Assembly: GCF_914767665.1 (NCBI RefSeq)
Contig: NC_059504.1
Location: 31,984,001-32,048,000, forward strand
Reading direction: 5' to 3'
Origin: Harmonia axyridis
Taxonomy: Eukaryota > Arthropoda > Insecta > Coleoptera > Coccinellidae
Length of the DNA stretch: 64,000 nt
Part shown: in pieces, positions 21,995 through 34,955 of the stretch
How the letters are laid out: every line of letters begins with the position of its first letter
Numbering within the stretch: the first letter of the stretch is position 1
Translations under genes and position numbers: made by a program
Notes under the pieces: model-generated
Database searches by the model: none
The model's input: only the letters and a program-made list of their open reading frames with translations
What the model was told of the DNA's origin: nothing

Positions 21995-22600
21995 TCAACT
22001 GACATTGGAGAACATAGAACTTGAGATCAACAACTCACTCTCACTAAGTTGGTTTGAATGTATCAGATATGAATAAATGTTGCTAATATTCTCTATATCC
22101 TTTCTGTAGTTCATGGAATTTTCATGTCGCTTAATGTGAATCATCTCCAGGAAACATCTTTTTCTCATATTCTCCTCGCACTCCAAGACTGTCACCGAAT
22201 CATAGTCCATTCGATGGTCAACTGATCTTACATGTTCTGCCAGTGCACATATCTTTCTAGGATTCTTAATGTCGCTAATATGTTGGGTTATTCTTCTTTT
22301 AAGTTGTTGGGATGTTTGTCCGATATACACCTCATCACAATTTTGACAGGGTATTCTGTATACAACACAGCTTTTCTTATCAGTTTCTATCCTATCTTTC
22401 AAATTACTATAAAGTCTCTTTAATTTAAATTCAGTTCTAGGTATCACTTTGATGTTATCAGTTTTTAATAAGTTTATTAAGGATTTTGTCATTACATTAA
22501 TCAGTGGAATGGAAGTAAATATAATTCTCTGATCTAAATTGGTGGATGCGATTTCATCGTTATTCTGTGGCTGTCCAGAATTCGATGAATTGTGTATCAA
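21995..22600 (-). pseudogene. PLE C-terminus with GIY-YIG endonuclease, RT missing
   Basis: 201 codons. The GIY-YIG nuclease of Penelope-like elements is clear: CVVYRIPCQNCDEVYIGQTS, followed by QLKRRITQH and the paired histidines (ALAEHVRSVDHRMDYDS), which together with the CxxC form the PLE-type zinc-binding insertion. The end (MNYRKDIENISNIYSYLIH) is the usual PLE C-terminus. The frame is open, but the RT domain is lost by 5' truncation at the head-to-head junction. It is a separate family from the plus-strand partner (clear but incomplete protein similarity). Confidence 0.85.
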
Positions 22601-22621
22601 TTTCTTTAAAAGGTTCTTGGG

Positions 22622-23605
22622 GTGCCTAAAGACCAGGTTGCTTTCGTTCTAAACAGGTTCAACAGTGAACATGAAAGTATACAGTTTACGTTGGAGGAAG
22701 AAACAGCGAGTGGTGTCCCATTCCTGGATACAAGGGTGATACGAACACCGGAAAATAGGTTGATTCTGGATTGGTACCGAAAGCCAACAAGTTCAGGGAG
22801 ATACTTACACTATTTTTCCAATCATTCACATGGACAAAAGGTAAACATGATTTTAGGATTGAAGAATCGCATCGAAAAAGTTGCCCATCCAAGTCTAAGG
22901 CAGCAGAATCTGAGGTTATTGTTACAATTGATGCTAGAGAATGGATACCCAAAGAGGTTTTTGTCCAGATTGATATACAATACCACTCCTTCGACACAGC
23001 CAACGAATGGAGAGAGGGGCGCATCCACCACTGTGGACACTGAGAACGTAGATAGAATTCTTTACTCTTCTATTCCCCTAATAAATGGTATGACTAATGC
23101 ATTAATTAACCTCCTAAAGACCACACAAATTAAATTGATTCCGAAATCTTATTTTAAAATTGACAGACTATAAAGTCGAGTGAAAGATAGGATGACTGTT
23201 GATAATATGAGTGGTGTGGTATATTGTATTCCATGTTCAATATGTAGTGAGGTGTATATTGGTCAGACATCTCAGCTTTTGAAGAGAAGGATTGCCCAAC
23301 ACAAGAGCGACATCAAGAATCCAAATAAGATTTGTGCCCTAGCAGACCATACCCGGGACAAAGATCACCCAATGGATTATGATTCCACCAAAATTCTTGA
23401 ATGTGCAGTTAGTGGAAAGAAAAGATATTTCTTAGAGATGTACCATATTAAACGCCACACTTGTTCTATGAATTACAGAAGGGATGTAAACAATATTAGC
23501 TCCATCTATACTTATTTGATTCATTATGACCAGTTTGGTGGCAGTGAATTGGATGGATCAAATGGACTGAATATTTTCACAAGTTCTACAGTCGGGATAA
23601 CGTAA
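22622..23605 (+). pseudogene. PLE RT end and GIY-YIG endonuclease, one nonsense codon
   Basis: Begins just after the YVDD motif of the RT (PKDQVAFVLNRFNSEHESIQ), passes the thumb region and ends with the GIY-YIG domain (VVYCIPCSICSEVYIGQTSQ). A TAA at 23171-23173 replaces a tyrosine codon (TAC) of the related copies; the frame is otherwise open to 23605. Not functional because it lacks most of the RT. Confidence 0.85.
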
Positions 23606-24041
23606 TAATGAAATCTGTGTTCCGGACTATTTCTGTGAGAGGGGATTGGATTCGGTTCATGGAGTCTTTCAATAATCGCATTTGTTCTGAGTTCGGTGAG
23701 AGTGAATTACTGCGACCAAGTGTGATTTAATGCTATTCTATGTTTCAATTGTCATGTGCGTGTATTCTGTGGCAAGTCTGGTTGACAACATTTTTGACAA
23801 CCTCTCATTTTGTTGATTATTCTGTTTACCTTATTTACATATGATAATTGATTTCTACTCTTATGCTAACGAAATATCAGATCTTTTTTCGCTAAATTTG
23901 TTGATGTTCTTGTTCATTGCTTTCTTGAGAGCTATTGATTTGTGTTCAAATAAGATCTTTACAACTCTGTATTTCGGTATGTACTATTTTTACATGTTTT
24001 GTGATTGCCATGTTTTTGACTGTTTTCTATTGCTATTGTAG

Positions 24042-24081
24042 AGTCCTGAAGAAGGTCCCCATCGGGATCGAAACGTCGACT
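24042..24081 (+). ncRNA. Hammerhead-ribozyme-like motif in PLE tail
   Basis: Stem I AGTC/GACT, CTGAAGA plus A, stem II GGTCCC/GGGATC, GAAA, helix III AC/GT, C at the expected cut site. AAATAAAG follows within 10 bases. Confidence 0.55.
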
Positions 24082-24146
24082 AGATGAAATAAAGAAGAGT
24101 GACATTATAACACTTATCAATTTTCCCACACCCCTTATCATACTTA

Positions 24147-25443
<1,297 letters not shown>

Positions 25444-25475
25444 ATATATATATATATTGTCTCCAGATAACAGTC

Positions 25476-25479
<4 letters not shown>

Positions 25480-25520
<41 letters not shown>
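25480..25520. repeat. (TA)n tract
   Basis: TA repeats flanking an unassigned segment on its left. Confidence 0.9.
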
Positions 25521-25521
<1 letters not shown>

Positions 25522-25685
25522 TTCGAAAATGTGATTACGAGATCCCTGTAAAATTTCAAGGCTACGAGGTCCATGTCTTATAAACCAACAATCCGAGATC
25601 CTCTCCTATGTACCCTATATACATGGTATACCGCGAGGCAACGAGATCCGTTCGACGTTGCCACACAGACGGATCTCGTGAGATG

Positions 25686-25688
<3 letters not shown>
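25521..25688. other. Unassigned segment between (TA)n tracts, ends in a 48-bp hairpin unit
   Basis: Bracketed by TA repeats on both sides. The last part (25640-25687) folds on itself (ACGAGATCCGT...ACGGATCTCGT, a 10-11 bp stem) and is present in reverse complement at 39378-39426, also between TA repeats. The phrase CGAGATCC or CGAGGTCC recurs four times within 25530-25650. I do not recognise it. Confidence 0.6.
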
Positions 25689-25729
<41 letters not shown>

Positions 25730-25731
<2 letters not shown>

Positions 25732-26200
25732 TCTTCTGTCGACGTAAACAGAATATTTATAGCTCAAAAAAAAATAATGCGTATGATTTTCAATGTCAGC
25801 CCACTTTCCTCCTGCAGGCCGCTCTTTATTGAACATCGCATCCTTACGGTTCCTTGTATTTATATATACAAATCTCTTATGAATACAAGACGTAATCTGA
25901 GAAAATTGGTTGGATTGTCGAACTATCACAATTATTTCGCGAGAAACCAAAGAACATTGTGTCTTCCTCAACATAGGACAACAAAATTTGAACTGTCCCC
26001 ATCTTATAAGGGCATTAAAATATTCAATAATCTACCTGAGAGGATTAAGATTTTAAATGAGTTCAGATTCAGGGATGCCATAAAGCGTTTATTGATTGAA
26101 AAAGCTTATTACAGTGTGGGGGAATACATGACAGATGGTCAATTTAGATAATCTTTGTTCATTTATTATGTTTTAAGATTATATTATATGTTTGTGTTCA
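25730..26200 (+). pseudogene. LINE 3' end: RT C-terminus, 5'-truncated
   Basis: The frame VNRIFIAQKKIMRMIFNV, SSCRPLFIEHRILTVPCIYI, FNNLPERIKILNEFRFRDAI, stop at 26149-26151, is the C-terminal end of an insect LINE RT (same layout as 11133-11563, different sequence). An open frame can be read back to 25573 only through the TA repeat, which codes for IYIYIY and is not real protein. A T/A-rich tail and (TA)n (26204-26225) follow. Confidence 0.7.
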
Positions 26201-26321
26201 TTTTCTTATATATATATATATATATTGTTCAAGATAATGATCGTTGAAAATGATAATATATACTATATAAGGGATATCGATCAGCAATTAACGAGATATA
26301 TTTACTCTTTATTCATGTAAA

Positions 26322-26360
26322 GCCTAGCTTTCGAAGCTTATTTTGCTTCTTCCTCAGGGC
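26322..26360 (-). ncRNA. Hammerhead-ribozyme-like motif in PLE tail
   Basis: Stem I GCC/GGC, core CTGAGGA plus A, stem II GAAGC/GCTTC, GAAA, helix III AG/CT, A at the cut site. Confidence 0.5.
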
Positions 26361-26557
26361 AACTGTAAAATACAACAAAACACATCATCAACAATAAAAC
26401 AAAAAACAGAGTACAACAACTTACTGAATGCGAGGTTAATCTCTAAGTCTAAGAATTGTACAAAATCAGACACAAGCATCAAACAGGGTAATATCAAATG
26501 ATTATCAATTAAGAAACGCAATATCATAATACGCAATAAACAAAGTTAGGTTAAATG

Positions 26558-28231
26558 TCATCCATCAACTGGACCATCGAAAAATGGTCTGTTAGAAAAT
26601 TCTATGAGATATGCATATATTGGACTTAATCTCTGCGTGTCCGTTTTCTTGTTAATTTTACTTTTTTGAGTTTGTATGTGGATCATTTCTAGTATACATC
26701 TTTTTTTATAATTTACATTTACATCTAAAATTTTTACGTTATTAAAATCAACACTGTGTGAGTACTTATTAGCATGAACAGATAATGCACATCTCAGGTT
26801 ATTTGTTCTAATATCACTTTTATGTAAGTTCATGCGATTTCTAAGCCACTGAGAGGTTTGACCTACGTAGGTTTCATGACAGTCAGTACATTCCAGTTCG
26901 TACACCACATTCGATTTTATTTCTTTTGGTATAGGGTCCTTCAGTTTTGAATATAAATTTGCCACTTTCTTTTTGCACTGTGCTACTATTTTCACTTTTT
27001 TATTATAATCTTTAAAACAATTTTTAATTTTGTAGGTAAGGTAAGGGATGTTAGGGATGCTTCTATATTTCACAACTTCTGTTTCTCCCACCATATCAGG
27101 TTGTGTTTGACTTTCAGTCGAAGGCAACATTGAAGTAGAATATAGAAGTTTTTTCAACATTGTTTTAGGATAGGCATTCTCAACTAAAAGATCAAACAGT
27201 CTTTTCATGCTTCCATCTCTGAATGTTGGATCACAGATTTTATAAATCCTGTTTTTTTGTTCTTTAATGAAATTTAATTTTATGCTCATTGGATGGTCAG
27301 ATAAAAAATGTATAAACTTTCCTGCAGAAGTCGTCTTTCTATACCAATTTAATTTTACTTTATTATCCACTCGGCATACCTTGGTATCTAAGAACGGAAC
27401 AGAGTTGTAACAATCTTCTGTTTCAATCGTGAACTTTAATTTAGGGTCGAAGCTGTTGAAAACTTGCAATATCTCCTCAGTTCCCGTTGATGGTAGGGAT
27501 ATTATTAGGTCGTCTACATATTTTTTTATAAATGCAAGTGTGAATGTTAATCTAGGTATACAGGAGTCGAGCACATAGTCCATCACATACAACGACAAAA
27601 TCGGGCTAAGTCTGGATCCCATAATGCACCCAAACATCTGCAAATAGAAACTGCCATCGAACATGAAGTAACCTGATTCTAGGAGGAAGGTGATAATCTC
27701 CTTGAAGTATTCTTTTGATATGTTGCAGACTGCCTCAATCTTGTTCCAATGGAATTCCATTGCTCTCAGTACCAACTCCTTTGATATGTTGCCAAATAGG
27801 TTGACTACGTCAAGTGATATCACCACATAATCTGGGGGTAATTCAAAATTGTTAATCTTACTGGAAAAGTCAAACGAATCTTTCACATAATATGCATTAT
27901 CCTGGTCATAGGCTTCCGTTAGGATTTGTGCAATATAATTTGAAAATTTACATGTGGGACCCTGTACATCAGATACGATTGGTCGCATTGGGATATTTTC
28001 CTTATGTATTTTGGGATTTCCGTACATTCTAGGGCTCACTGAATTATATGATTTCATTGATCTTGCAGCTTCTTTACTTAGTATATTTTGGTTTACAAGT
28101 GTGGATATGATCTTGTTGGTTTTATTCTGGATAGTGGTAGTTGGGTCTCTAGAAATCTTTTTGAAATCTTCAGTGTCAACAATTGAGTACATCTTCTGAA
28201 GATAATCCGCCCTATCCATAAGTACAGTCAC
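26558..28231 (-). CDS. PLE reverse transcriptase + GIY-YIG endonuclease, N-truncated (557 codons)
   Basis: Open from the junction (about 28367) to the stop; the first in-frame ATG is at 28231. RT motifs PRMYGNPKIHK, MRPIVSDVQGPTCK, VVISLDVVNLF, GSRLSPILSL and KKYVDDLIIS are present, then the GIY-YIG nuclease (ELECTDCHETYVGQTSQ) and paired histidines. It lacks about the first 120 residues of the plus copy and the N-terminal part that both lack relative to the 844-residue PLE at 40-42.6 kb. It differs from the plus copy by almost nothing (M for K near the C-terminus, CILEMIHIQ). Probably inactive because the 5' end is missing. Confidence 0.88.
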   Translation of the reverse strand: MTVLMDRADYLQKMYSIVDTEDFKKISRDPTTTIQNKTNKIISTLVNQNILSKEAARSMKSYNSVSPRMYGNPKIHKENIPMRPIVSDVQGPTCKFSNYIAQILTEAYDQDNAYYVKDSFDFSSKINNFELPPDYVVISLDVVNLFGNISKELVLRAMEFHWNKIEAVCNISKEYFKEIITFLLESGYFMFDGSFYLQMFGCIMGSRLSPILSLYVMDYVLDSCIPRLTFTLAFIKKYVDDLIISLPSTGTEEILQVFNSFDPKLKFTIETEDCYNSVPFLDTKVCRVDNKVKLNWYRKTTSAGKFIHFLSDHPMSIKLNFIKEQKNRIYKICDPTFRDGSMKRLFDLLVENAYPKTMLKKLLYSTSMLPSTESQTQPDMVGETEVVKYRSIPNIPYLTYKIKNCFKDYNKKVKIVAQCKKKVANLYSKLKDPIPKEIKSNVVYELECTDCHETYVGQTSQWLRNRMNLHKSDIRTNNLRCALSVHANKYSHSVDFNNVKILDVNVNYKKRCILEMIHIQTQKSKINKKTDTQRLSPIYAYLIEFSNRPFFDGPVDG

Positions 28232-28351
28232 TGAACCTTTGTCACTGTCGAGAACTACAAGGTGATCATTAGTTCTTAAAAAGTTTTTCGTTGTTTTATA
28301 TAGCTTTCTTATGTTGTCTGTCGCACAAATATTATTTTTACCTTTATGTAG

Positions 28352-30388
28352 ATGACCGGTTATAATGCAGATTATAAAGTTCCAGAGAAATGGTTCAAGA
28401 ATTTGTCCCAGACAACAGTACCTGAAGAGGTTAGAACAGTCCTTGGTTTGGGTTCCAAATTTAACGTCCCTTTAAACCACAAAGAAATAAACATCAAAGA
28501 CCTAATAGCAGACGTTGAGAGCATTTTGGACTTGGTGGAGGAAGATAGAAGAGACACTTTGAGAGCTAAGATAGCAAGCATTATAACCGGTCATCTACAT
28601 AAAGGTAAAAATAATATTTGTGCGACAGACAACATAAGAAAGCTATATAAAACAACGAAAAACTTTTTAAGAACTAATGATCACCTTGTAGTTCTCGACA
28701 GTGACAAAGGTTCAGTGACTGTACTTATGGATAGGGCGGATTATCTTCAGAAGATGTACTCAATTGTTGACACTGAAGATTTCAAAAAGATTTCTAGAGA
28801 CCCAACTACCACTATCCAGAATAAAACCAACAAGATCATATCCACACTTGTAAACCAAAATATACTAAGTAAAGAAGCTGCAAGATCAATGAAATCATAT
28901 AATTCAGTGAGCCCTAGAATGTACGGAAATCCCAAAATACATAAGGAAAATATCCCAATGCGACCAATCGTATCTGATGTACAGGGTCCCACATGTAAAT
29001 TTTCAAATTATATTGCACAAATCCTAACGGAAGCCTATGACCAGGATAATGCATATTATGTGAAAGATTCGTTTGACTTTTCCAGTAAGATTAACAATTT
29101 TGAATTACCCCCAGATTATGTGGTGATATCACTTGACGTAGTCAACCTATTTGGCAACATATCAAAGGAGTTGGTACTGAGAGCAATGGAATTCCATTGG
29201 AACAAGATTGAGGCAGTCTGCAACATATCAAAAGAATACTTCAAGGAGATTATCACCTTCCTCCTAGAATCAGGTTACTTCATGTTCGATGGCAGTTTCT
29301 ATTTGCAGATGTTTGGGTGCATTATGGGATCCAGACTTAGCCCGATTTTGTCGTTGTATGTGATGGACTATGTGCTCGACTCCTGTATACCTAGATTAAC
29401 ATTCACACTTGCATTTATAAAAAAATATGTAGACGACCTAATAATATCCCTACCATCAACGGGAACTGAGGAGATATTGCAAGTTTTCAACAGCTTCGAC
29501 CCTAAATTAAAGTTCACGATTGAAACAGAAGATTGTTACAACTCTGTTCCGTTCTTAGATACCAAGGTATGCCGAGTGGATAATAAAGTAAAATTAAATT
29601 GGTATAGAAAGACGACTTCTGCAGGAAAGTTTATACATTTTTTATCTGACCATCCAATGAGCATAAAATTAAATTTCATTAAAGAACAAAAAAACAGGAT
29701 TTATAAAATCTGTGATCCAACATTCAGAGATGGAAGCATGAAAAGACTGTTTGATCTTTTAGTTGAGAATGCCTATCCTAAAACAATGTTGAAAAAACTT
29801 CTATATTCTACTTCAATGTTGCCTTCGACTGAAAGTCAAACACAACCTGATATGGTGGGAGAAACAGAAGTTGTGAAATATAGAAGCATCCCTAACATCC
29901 CTTACCTTACCTACAAAATTAAAAATTGTTTTAAAGATTATAATAAAAAAGTGAAAATAGTAGCACAGTGCAAAAAGAAAGTGGCAAATTTATATTCAAA
30001 ACTGAAGGACCCTATACCAAAAGAAATAAAATCGAATGTGGTGTACGAACTGGAATGTACTGACTGTCATGAAACCTACGTAGGTCAAACCTCTCAGTGG
30101 CTTAGAAATCGCATGAACTTACATAAAAGTGATATTAGAACAAATAACCTGAGATGTGCATTATCTGTTCATGCTAATAAGTACTCACACAGTGTTGATT
30201 TTAATAACGTAAAAATTTTAGATGTAAATGTAAATTATAAAAAAAGATGTATACTAGAAAAGATCCACATACAAACTCAAAAAAGTAAAATTAACAAGAA
30301 AACGGACACGCAGAGATTAAGTCCAATATATGCATATCTCATAGAATTTTCTAACAGACCATTTTTCGATGGTCCAGTTGATGGATGA
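28352..30388 (+). CDS. PLE reverse transcriptase + GIY-YIG endonuclease, N-truncated (678 codons)
   Basis: Reads without interruption from the junction. RT domain about residues 110-480 with YVDD at about 359-362; GIY-YIG nuclease about 560-650 with ELECTDCHETYVGQTSQ and the two-histidine insertion (ALSVHANKYSHSVDF). PLE proteins copy RNA at a nicked target using the nuclease to open the DNA, and are related to telomerase RT. The ATG at 28352 lies in the junction itself and is likely a chance start; compared with the 844-residue relative about 165 N-terminal residues are missing. So the frame is intact but the element is truncated. Confidence 0.88.
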   Translation: MTGYNADYKVPEKWFKNLSQTTVPEEVRTVLGLGSKFNVPLNHKEINIKDLIADVESILDLVEEDRRDTLRAKIASIITGHLHKGKNNICATDNIRKLYKTTKNFLRTNDHLVVLDSDKGSVTVLMDRADYLQKMYSIVDTEDFKKISRDPTTTIQNKTNKIISTLVNQNILSKEAARSMKSYNSVSPRMYGNPKIHKENIPMRPIVSDVQGPTCKFSNYIAQILTEAYDQDNAYYVKDSFDFSSKINNFELPPDYVVISLDVVNLFGNISKELVLRAMEFHWNKIEAVCNISKEYFKEIITFLLESGYFMFDGSFYLQMFGCIMGSRLSPILSLYVMDYVLDSCIPRLTFTLAFIKKYVDDLIISLPSTGTEEILQVFNSFDPKLKFTIETEDCYNSVPFLDTKVCRVDNKVKLNWYRKTTSAGKFIHFLSDHPMSIKLNFIKEQKNRIYKICDPTFRDGSMKRLFDLLVENAYPKTMLKKLLYSTSMLPSTESQTQPDMVGETEVVKYRSIPNIPYLTYKIKNCFKDYNKKVKIVAQCKKKVANLYSKLKDPIPKEIKSNVVYELECTDCHETYVGQTSQWLRNRMNLHKSDIRTNNLRCALSVHANKYSHSVDFNNVKILDVNVNYKKRCILEKIHIQTQKSKINKKTDTQRLSPIYAYLIEFSNRPFFDGPVDG

Positions 30389-30586
30389 CATTTAACCTAA
30401 CTTTGTTTATTGCGTATTATGATATTGCGTTTCTTAATTGATAATCATTTGATATTACCCTGTTTGATGCTTGTGTCTGATTTTGTACAATTCTTAGACT
30501 TAGAGATTAACCTCGCATTCAGTAAGTTGTTGTACTCTGTTTTTTGTTTTATTGTTGATGATGTGTTTTGTTGTATTTTACAGTTG

Positions 30587-30625
30587 CCCTGAGGAAGAAG
30601 CAAAATAAGCTTCGAAAGCTAGGCT
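30587..30625 (+). ncRNA. Hammerhead-ribozyme-like motif in PLE tail
   Basis: Same fold and sequence as 26322-26360 on the other strand: GCC/GGC stem I, GAAGC/GCTTC stem II, GAAA, AG/CT. Confidence 0.5.
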
Positions 30626-30682
30626 TTACATGAATAAAGAGTAAATATATCTCGTTAATTGCTGATCGATATCCCTTATATA

Positions 30683-30689
<7 letters not shown>

Positions 30690-30732
<43 letters not shown>
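30690..30732. repeat. (TA)n tract
   Basis: TA repeats joining the PLE tail to the gene-free palindromic region. Confidence 0.9.
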
Positions 30733-30734
<2 letters not shown>

Positions 30735-32519
30735 TTTGTTTGACCGCTTATACAGACCCGAATCGATATACTCTACCGACTTTTCAATCCAAAACTGACG
30801 TTGTCAGACCCGACTTCGGGTCTGGTAGCGTTTAACCATATATTCTTGATCAGGGACGTTCGGGGATGCCAGGGATAAATTTTCAGCCGGGTGTGAAAAA
30901 TCGGTGAAACATCATAATATATACAGAAAACTTCAGGGTTCGGCCAGTGCGAGGGCGCTTATATCGAGAGTAACACGCTGTATATAATTGATATATTCGA
31001 TCGACTACTCCAGACCCTAGATATGACAACGCTGTAGATTGTATATAAACTTAAACCTCGCACTCCGCACTGCTTATACAAACCCGGTATATAGGACCGA
31101 CGTCGATAGAAATAATTTTTTATTTGTTCTTATAGAGCTCGTAAATCGGATATTCCATTTTTCTGAAATATACATCTAAAAATCATACGATTTGAAGCTT
31201 ATACAAACCCGGTACATTGAATCGACGTCATGAGAATTGGATAGTGATCCTTTCGATTATGAACCTAGCAGTCATACTTGAAGAATTCATTAAAACTAAT
31301 AGTATTTTTCCATAGGTAGTCGTTGTGATAAATGCTTTCTCTTAAAAAACTTGGAATTCTGCTTAAGGGAACAGAGATACATGAAAAATTTTATGAGTGG
31401 TACAAATTTTCTTATTAACTTGAATGAAACGCATACGTGAACGTAAGAGGTTCTTTCATATACAATTTTTTTAAATCTGTCCCAAACGTAAAAATCCGAA
31501 GTTGATGGAGCTGTACTTCTCACTGGGCACGAAACAGGTTCTGTCATATGTATCCTTCAAAAAGGAAGCAATTCGTTCAAAAATATACCAACGTTGAGCC
31601 TAGAGTATGCGGAACACTCATTCTATTGAAAAATGATTTCACGCCTATCAATCAACGAAACTTCCAGAAAAGAAGTTTCATATCTGTTTCCGAAAATTCT
31701 TCATAATTTTCCTGCCTATGATTGCACGAAACTAGTGAATGCGGAACTTTCTCTTGAGAAAAAAAGAAGTAAATTCGCCAGATTCGAAAATATTTCTGGC
31801 AAATCAAAAGTTGCATGCCAAACATACTATTCAACCTCAAAGCGAAATAATTATCGAATTGGGATCAACGTGGAAAATGAAGACGAAAAATGAACTAAGG
31901 TAGAAAATCTTTTAAGAATCAAAAGAACTTCAAATTGAGGGTTATCAAAAAATATTACTCAAACGACCGCAAATGAGTCATACCAACTTATTCTCCACGG
32001 TTCAAGTCTTATTTGGAATCATCCTGTATAGAACTTGAGTTATTGTGTAGTGCAGCATGTTTTTCTGCTTGTTACAGGAGAGCTGCATGCGATCATTTTT
32101 CTCCAAAGACTTTGATCTTCGGATTTTGAAAAAAAAAAAATTATCAAGCAATTGAATTCGAATATTTGATGAGTAATTGTTGTTCGAAATCGATTCTGTC
32201 GGGCGCAGACATGATGAGTATAGAATCAAGTTTAATGATTTATGACTACCTATGATATAACTTTATTTTATATTGTTTTGTATAAACAATGAAAATATTA
32301 TATAAATGAACCGAATAAAAACCATGCTTCACAATCAAAACTATGTTGGAAATGATGGCCAATCATAAAAAGAACGGTTTGAATTCAATCAATTAGGAGT
32401 GTTAAGGAAGAATACAATAGATTGGTATAGTGTTATGAGGAGATATTGAACGTTTTCTGTGAAATTCATAGGAATATCGAAACTAAAAAGAATGAATCAA
32501 AATAAAATCATTGATATAA
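30733..32519. other. Gene-free region left of the large palindrome, with diverged repeat modules
   Basis: No coding signal. Contains copies of a module CTTATACAAACCCGGTA...GACGTC (30750, 31070, 31196) and of CTGTATATAA (30970, 31035), both of which recur inside the palindrome at 34640-34830. A hairpin GACCCGACTTCGGGTC lies at 30811-30826. Short open frames at 31296-31893 have no recognisable domain. Confidence 0.5.
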
Positions 32520-34955
32520 ATGTTATTTCGATAACTGGAATGATCTAATTCTTAGTTACAACTAGTTGAATAAAATAAATATTCTTAGAATTTGTCTCAG
32601 AACTGAAATCATCTGGAAAAATAAGAATGTGTGAGTGAAATAGATATTGTGAGCGGGTAATTGATTGAAAAATTCATTGAAAATATAATTATAATAAAAA
32701 CTGAAAATATCACATAACTGCAAGTCTGCAAATAAGGTTTAAAAATAACAAAACAAAAATAAAATGAATACTTTTCAGTCTCAAACAAATATTTTCAATT
32801 ACACTCTATTTTTGCTAGTATAGGATTTTAATTTGAACTCGGGCCTCATTCTGGAATCTTGGCGAATGCATGGAAATGAATTCCATACATTCATGTTTTC
32901 TGGGAGGATTCTTATTCCTTACATGATTCTTGAAGTGTATTAGTACTAATTGCTTCTCCTCTCCTGACCTTATATGGCGTTTTACTTCTTTGAGTGATCA
33001 CGTCGGTTGATGAGCCTTGAAATATAAGTATCAAATATAAGATTTCTGGTCTTTTCACGGCCATTATCTGAAACAGAACCTATATAAAACATTTAATATT
33101 CCTGCATATTGAGAAGGTGTACACTCTGTTTGTGAGGTGCGAATCAAATTTTGCCTCAGATATAAACATTAATTATTGAACTGTTCAAAATAATCATCAT
33201 TCGTTTTTCATTACAATAAATATTGGAAGTCATAACACAAACATGTATTTTGTTAGATGTAAATCAGGAAAAATTCTATGAAAAATAACAATTCTTTTTC
33301 TTTCTAAACATATATAACACTAAATATAAATTATTCATCAAACTTAAAGAATCATCGAAAGTTTTACTTTCACATGGCAAATGACTTATTGAAATCTGTG
33401 GACTTCAGATAAGGGAAATTGTCCGTGGCCACCAAGATTTACTATCGTTAGATTTGTTCCTTTGGTCACATTCAAAGAGTATCATTCATCAGTTGAAAAA
33501 TTTCGAAATAAATTATCCGGCACTGTTAAATTCAGAGAACTTGGTGGCCACCGAATATATCTGAAGTTCACAGATTATAATGGATAGGCTTTAGGGTGAC
33601 TTGCTATGTGGAACTGAATTTTTTGATTATTTATATAGTTGGATGAGCAATTTATATTCCATGTTATCATTATGAAAAGGAAATAAAAAGCGATTTCATT
33701 TCTCATAGAAATTTTTTCGATTAACATTCAAAAACCACAAGATTGTATCACATCTATAATAACTAACAGCAATAAAAAATGATTACACAAATAGATTCTA
33801 CTGAAAAAAGCTCCTGTAGAAAGTTGTTGTTGCATTACTATAGTACCAATGATAAGAATGGTATGGGAACTTTTCTTTATACTCCATTTTCAACTTTCTT
33901 CGTGTAGCTTGAAAACAGATATACAGAAGGGCAGACCAAGAAACAGATGAATGGACGGACATACAGACGTACGAAAAGATAATCAGACATACGGATGGAA
34001 TGTCATACATATATACAGACTAACAGGCATATGGACGGAAGGACAGACAATGAATTTGACTTATGATTTTTCATCAGGGATTCGCAACTCTATCGTTTGA
34101 GATAATTTTCGGCTTAACATTCGAAAACGAAAACTTTCCTCGAAAAACGAGCGCGCAAGTACTATTTTTCTCATCTTTTACATTCTGTGTGATTCGAATT
34201 AGGAATGCATGTATGAGGTTCTAAGAAAAAATTAAAATTTTCTTGGTAAGGAATAACTTTCGATATACTAACACAATCTCCCAATCTATAATGAAGAACC
34301 ATCGATGCACATTGCTTATTTAAATGAACCTCTCTTTCAAAGTCGATACCTACAGAACATATTATCATTTGTTTCATAATTTGTATCACTAAAATTAGTG
34401 AGGCAATAATGAGTTATTGCTTCGAACAATATCATAATCTAAAGAAATTGTCTCATGGAGTATTCATAATCTATTCTATTTAAAAATATAATAAAAATTT
34501 TTACTATGCAGTTGCTGCGCGCGGACATTGTTCCTTCACATCTCAACACAACTCATACCAATTAAACGATACCACAATAACACAAAAATTTCGAGCCCTT
34601 TTGTATATCGAATAAACAAGATCGGACCCAAATGCGAGAACGCCCCACTCTGTATATAATTGTTATGGTCAATCAACGTCTCCATTCCCTCAATGTGGTT
34701 GACCGCAGATGAAAGGCAACGATTTCAATATTAGATTTTTTATCTTATCTGTATATAAACCTAAAACTAACACTTTGCTACTTATACAAGCCCGGTAAAA
34801 ACGGCCGTCGTCATGAGAAATGCTCATTTCGAATTGTCTGTACCCAGATCGAAAATGAAATATTTAAACTATTTGCATTATTTGCAGGTGATATATGTAA
34901 GGAAGGAAAACGACTTCATGATTTGATTCTTGTATTAAAATTAGAAGGAGTAGTT
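32520..34955 (+). repeat. Left arm of a multi-kilobase imperfect palindrome
   Basis: Blocks along this arm reappear as reverse complements in the right arm in mirror order: 32580-32760 with 38400-38620, 33107-33140 with 37280-37315/37968-37975, 34180-34420 with 36420-36650, 34500-34740 with 35650-35890 and 36090-36330, 34900-34952 with 35409-35462. Identity by eye is roughly 80-90%, so it is old. No ORF of note. Confidence 0.75.

Larger units (their letters stand above)
21555..22618 (-). mobile_element. 5'-truncated PLE (family D), minus
   Basis: Contains the PLE tail with a hammerhead-like motif (21655-21695) and the C-terminal endonuclease ORF. It is joined head to head at about 22618 with a PLE of another family on the plus strand. 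Confidence 0.8.
26252..28367 (-). mobile_element. 5'-truncated PLE (family C), minus half of a head-to-head pair
   Basis: Nearly identical to the plus-strand copy 28352-30692 over its whole length, ending within 15 bp of its start. Tail with hammerhead-like motif (26322-26360). Confidence 0.9.
28352..30692 (+). mobile_element. 5'-truncated PLE (family C), plus half of a head-to-head pair
   Basis: Begins at the shared junction (28352-28367 belongs to both copies) and ends at AAGATATA-like TA repeats (30690-30732). Contains ORF, tail with hammerhead-like motif (30587-30625) and AATAAAGAG. Confidence 0.9.

Noticed and set aside
31296..31893. Short ORFs (83, 62 and 86 codons) left of the palindrome
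   Set aside because: Overlapping on both strands, no recognisable motif, length within chance expectation for this base composition.
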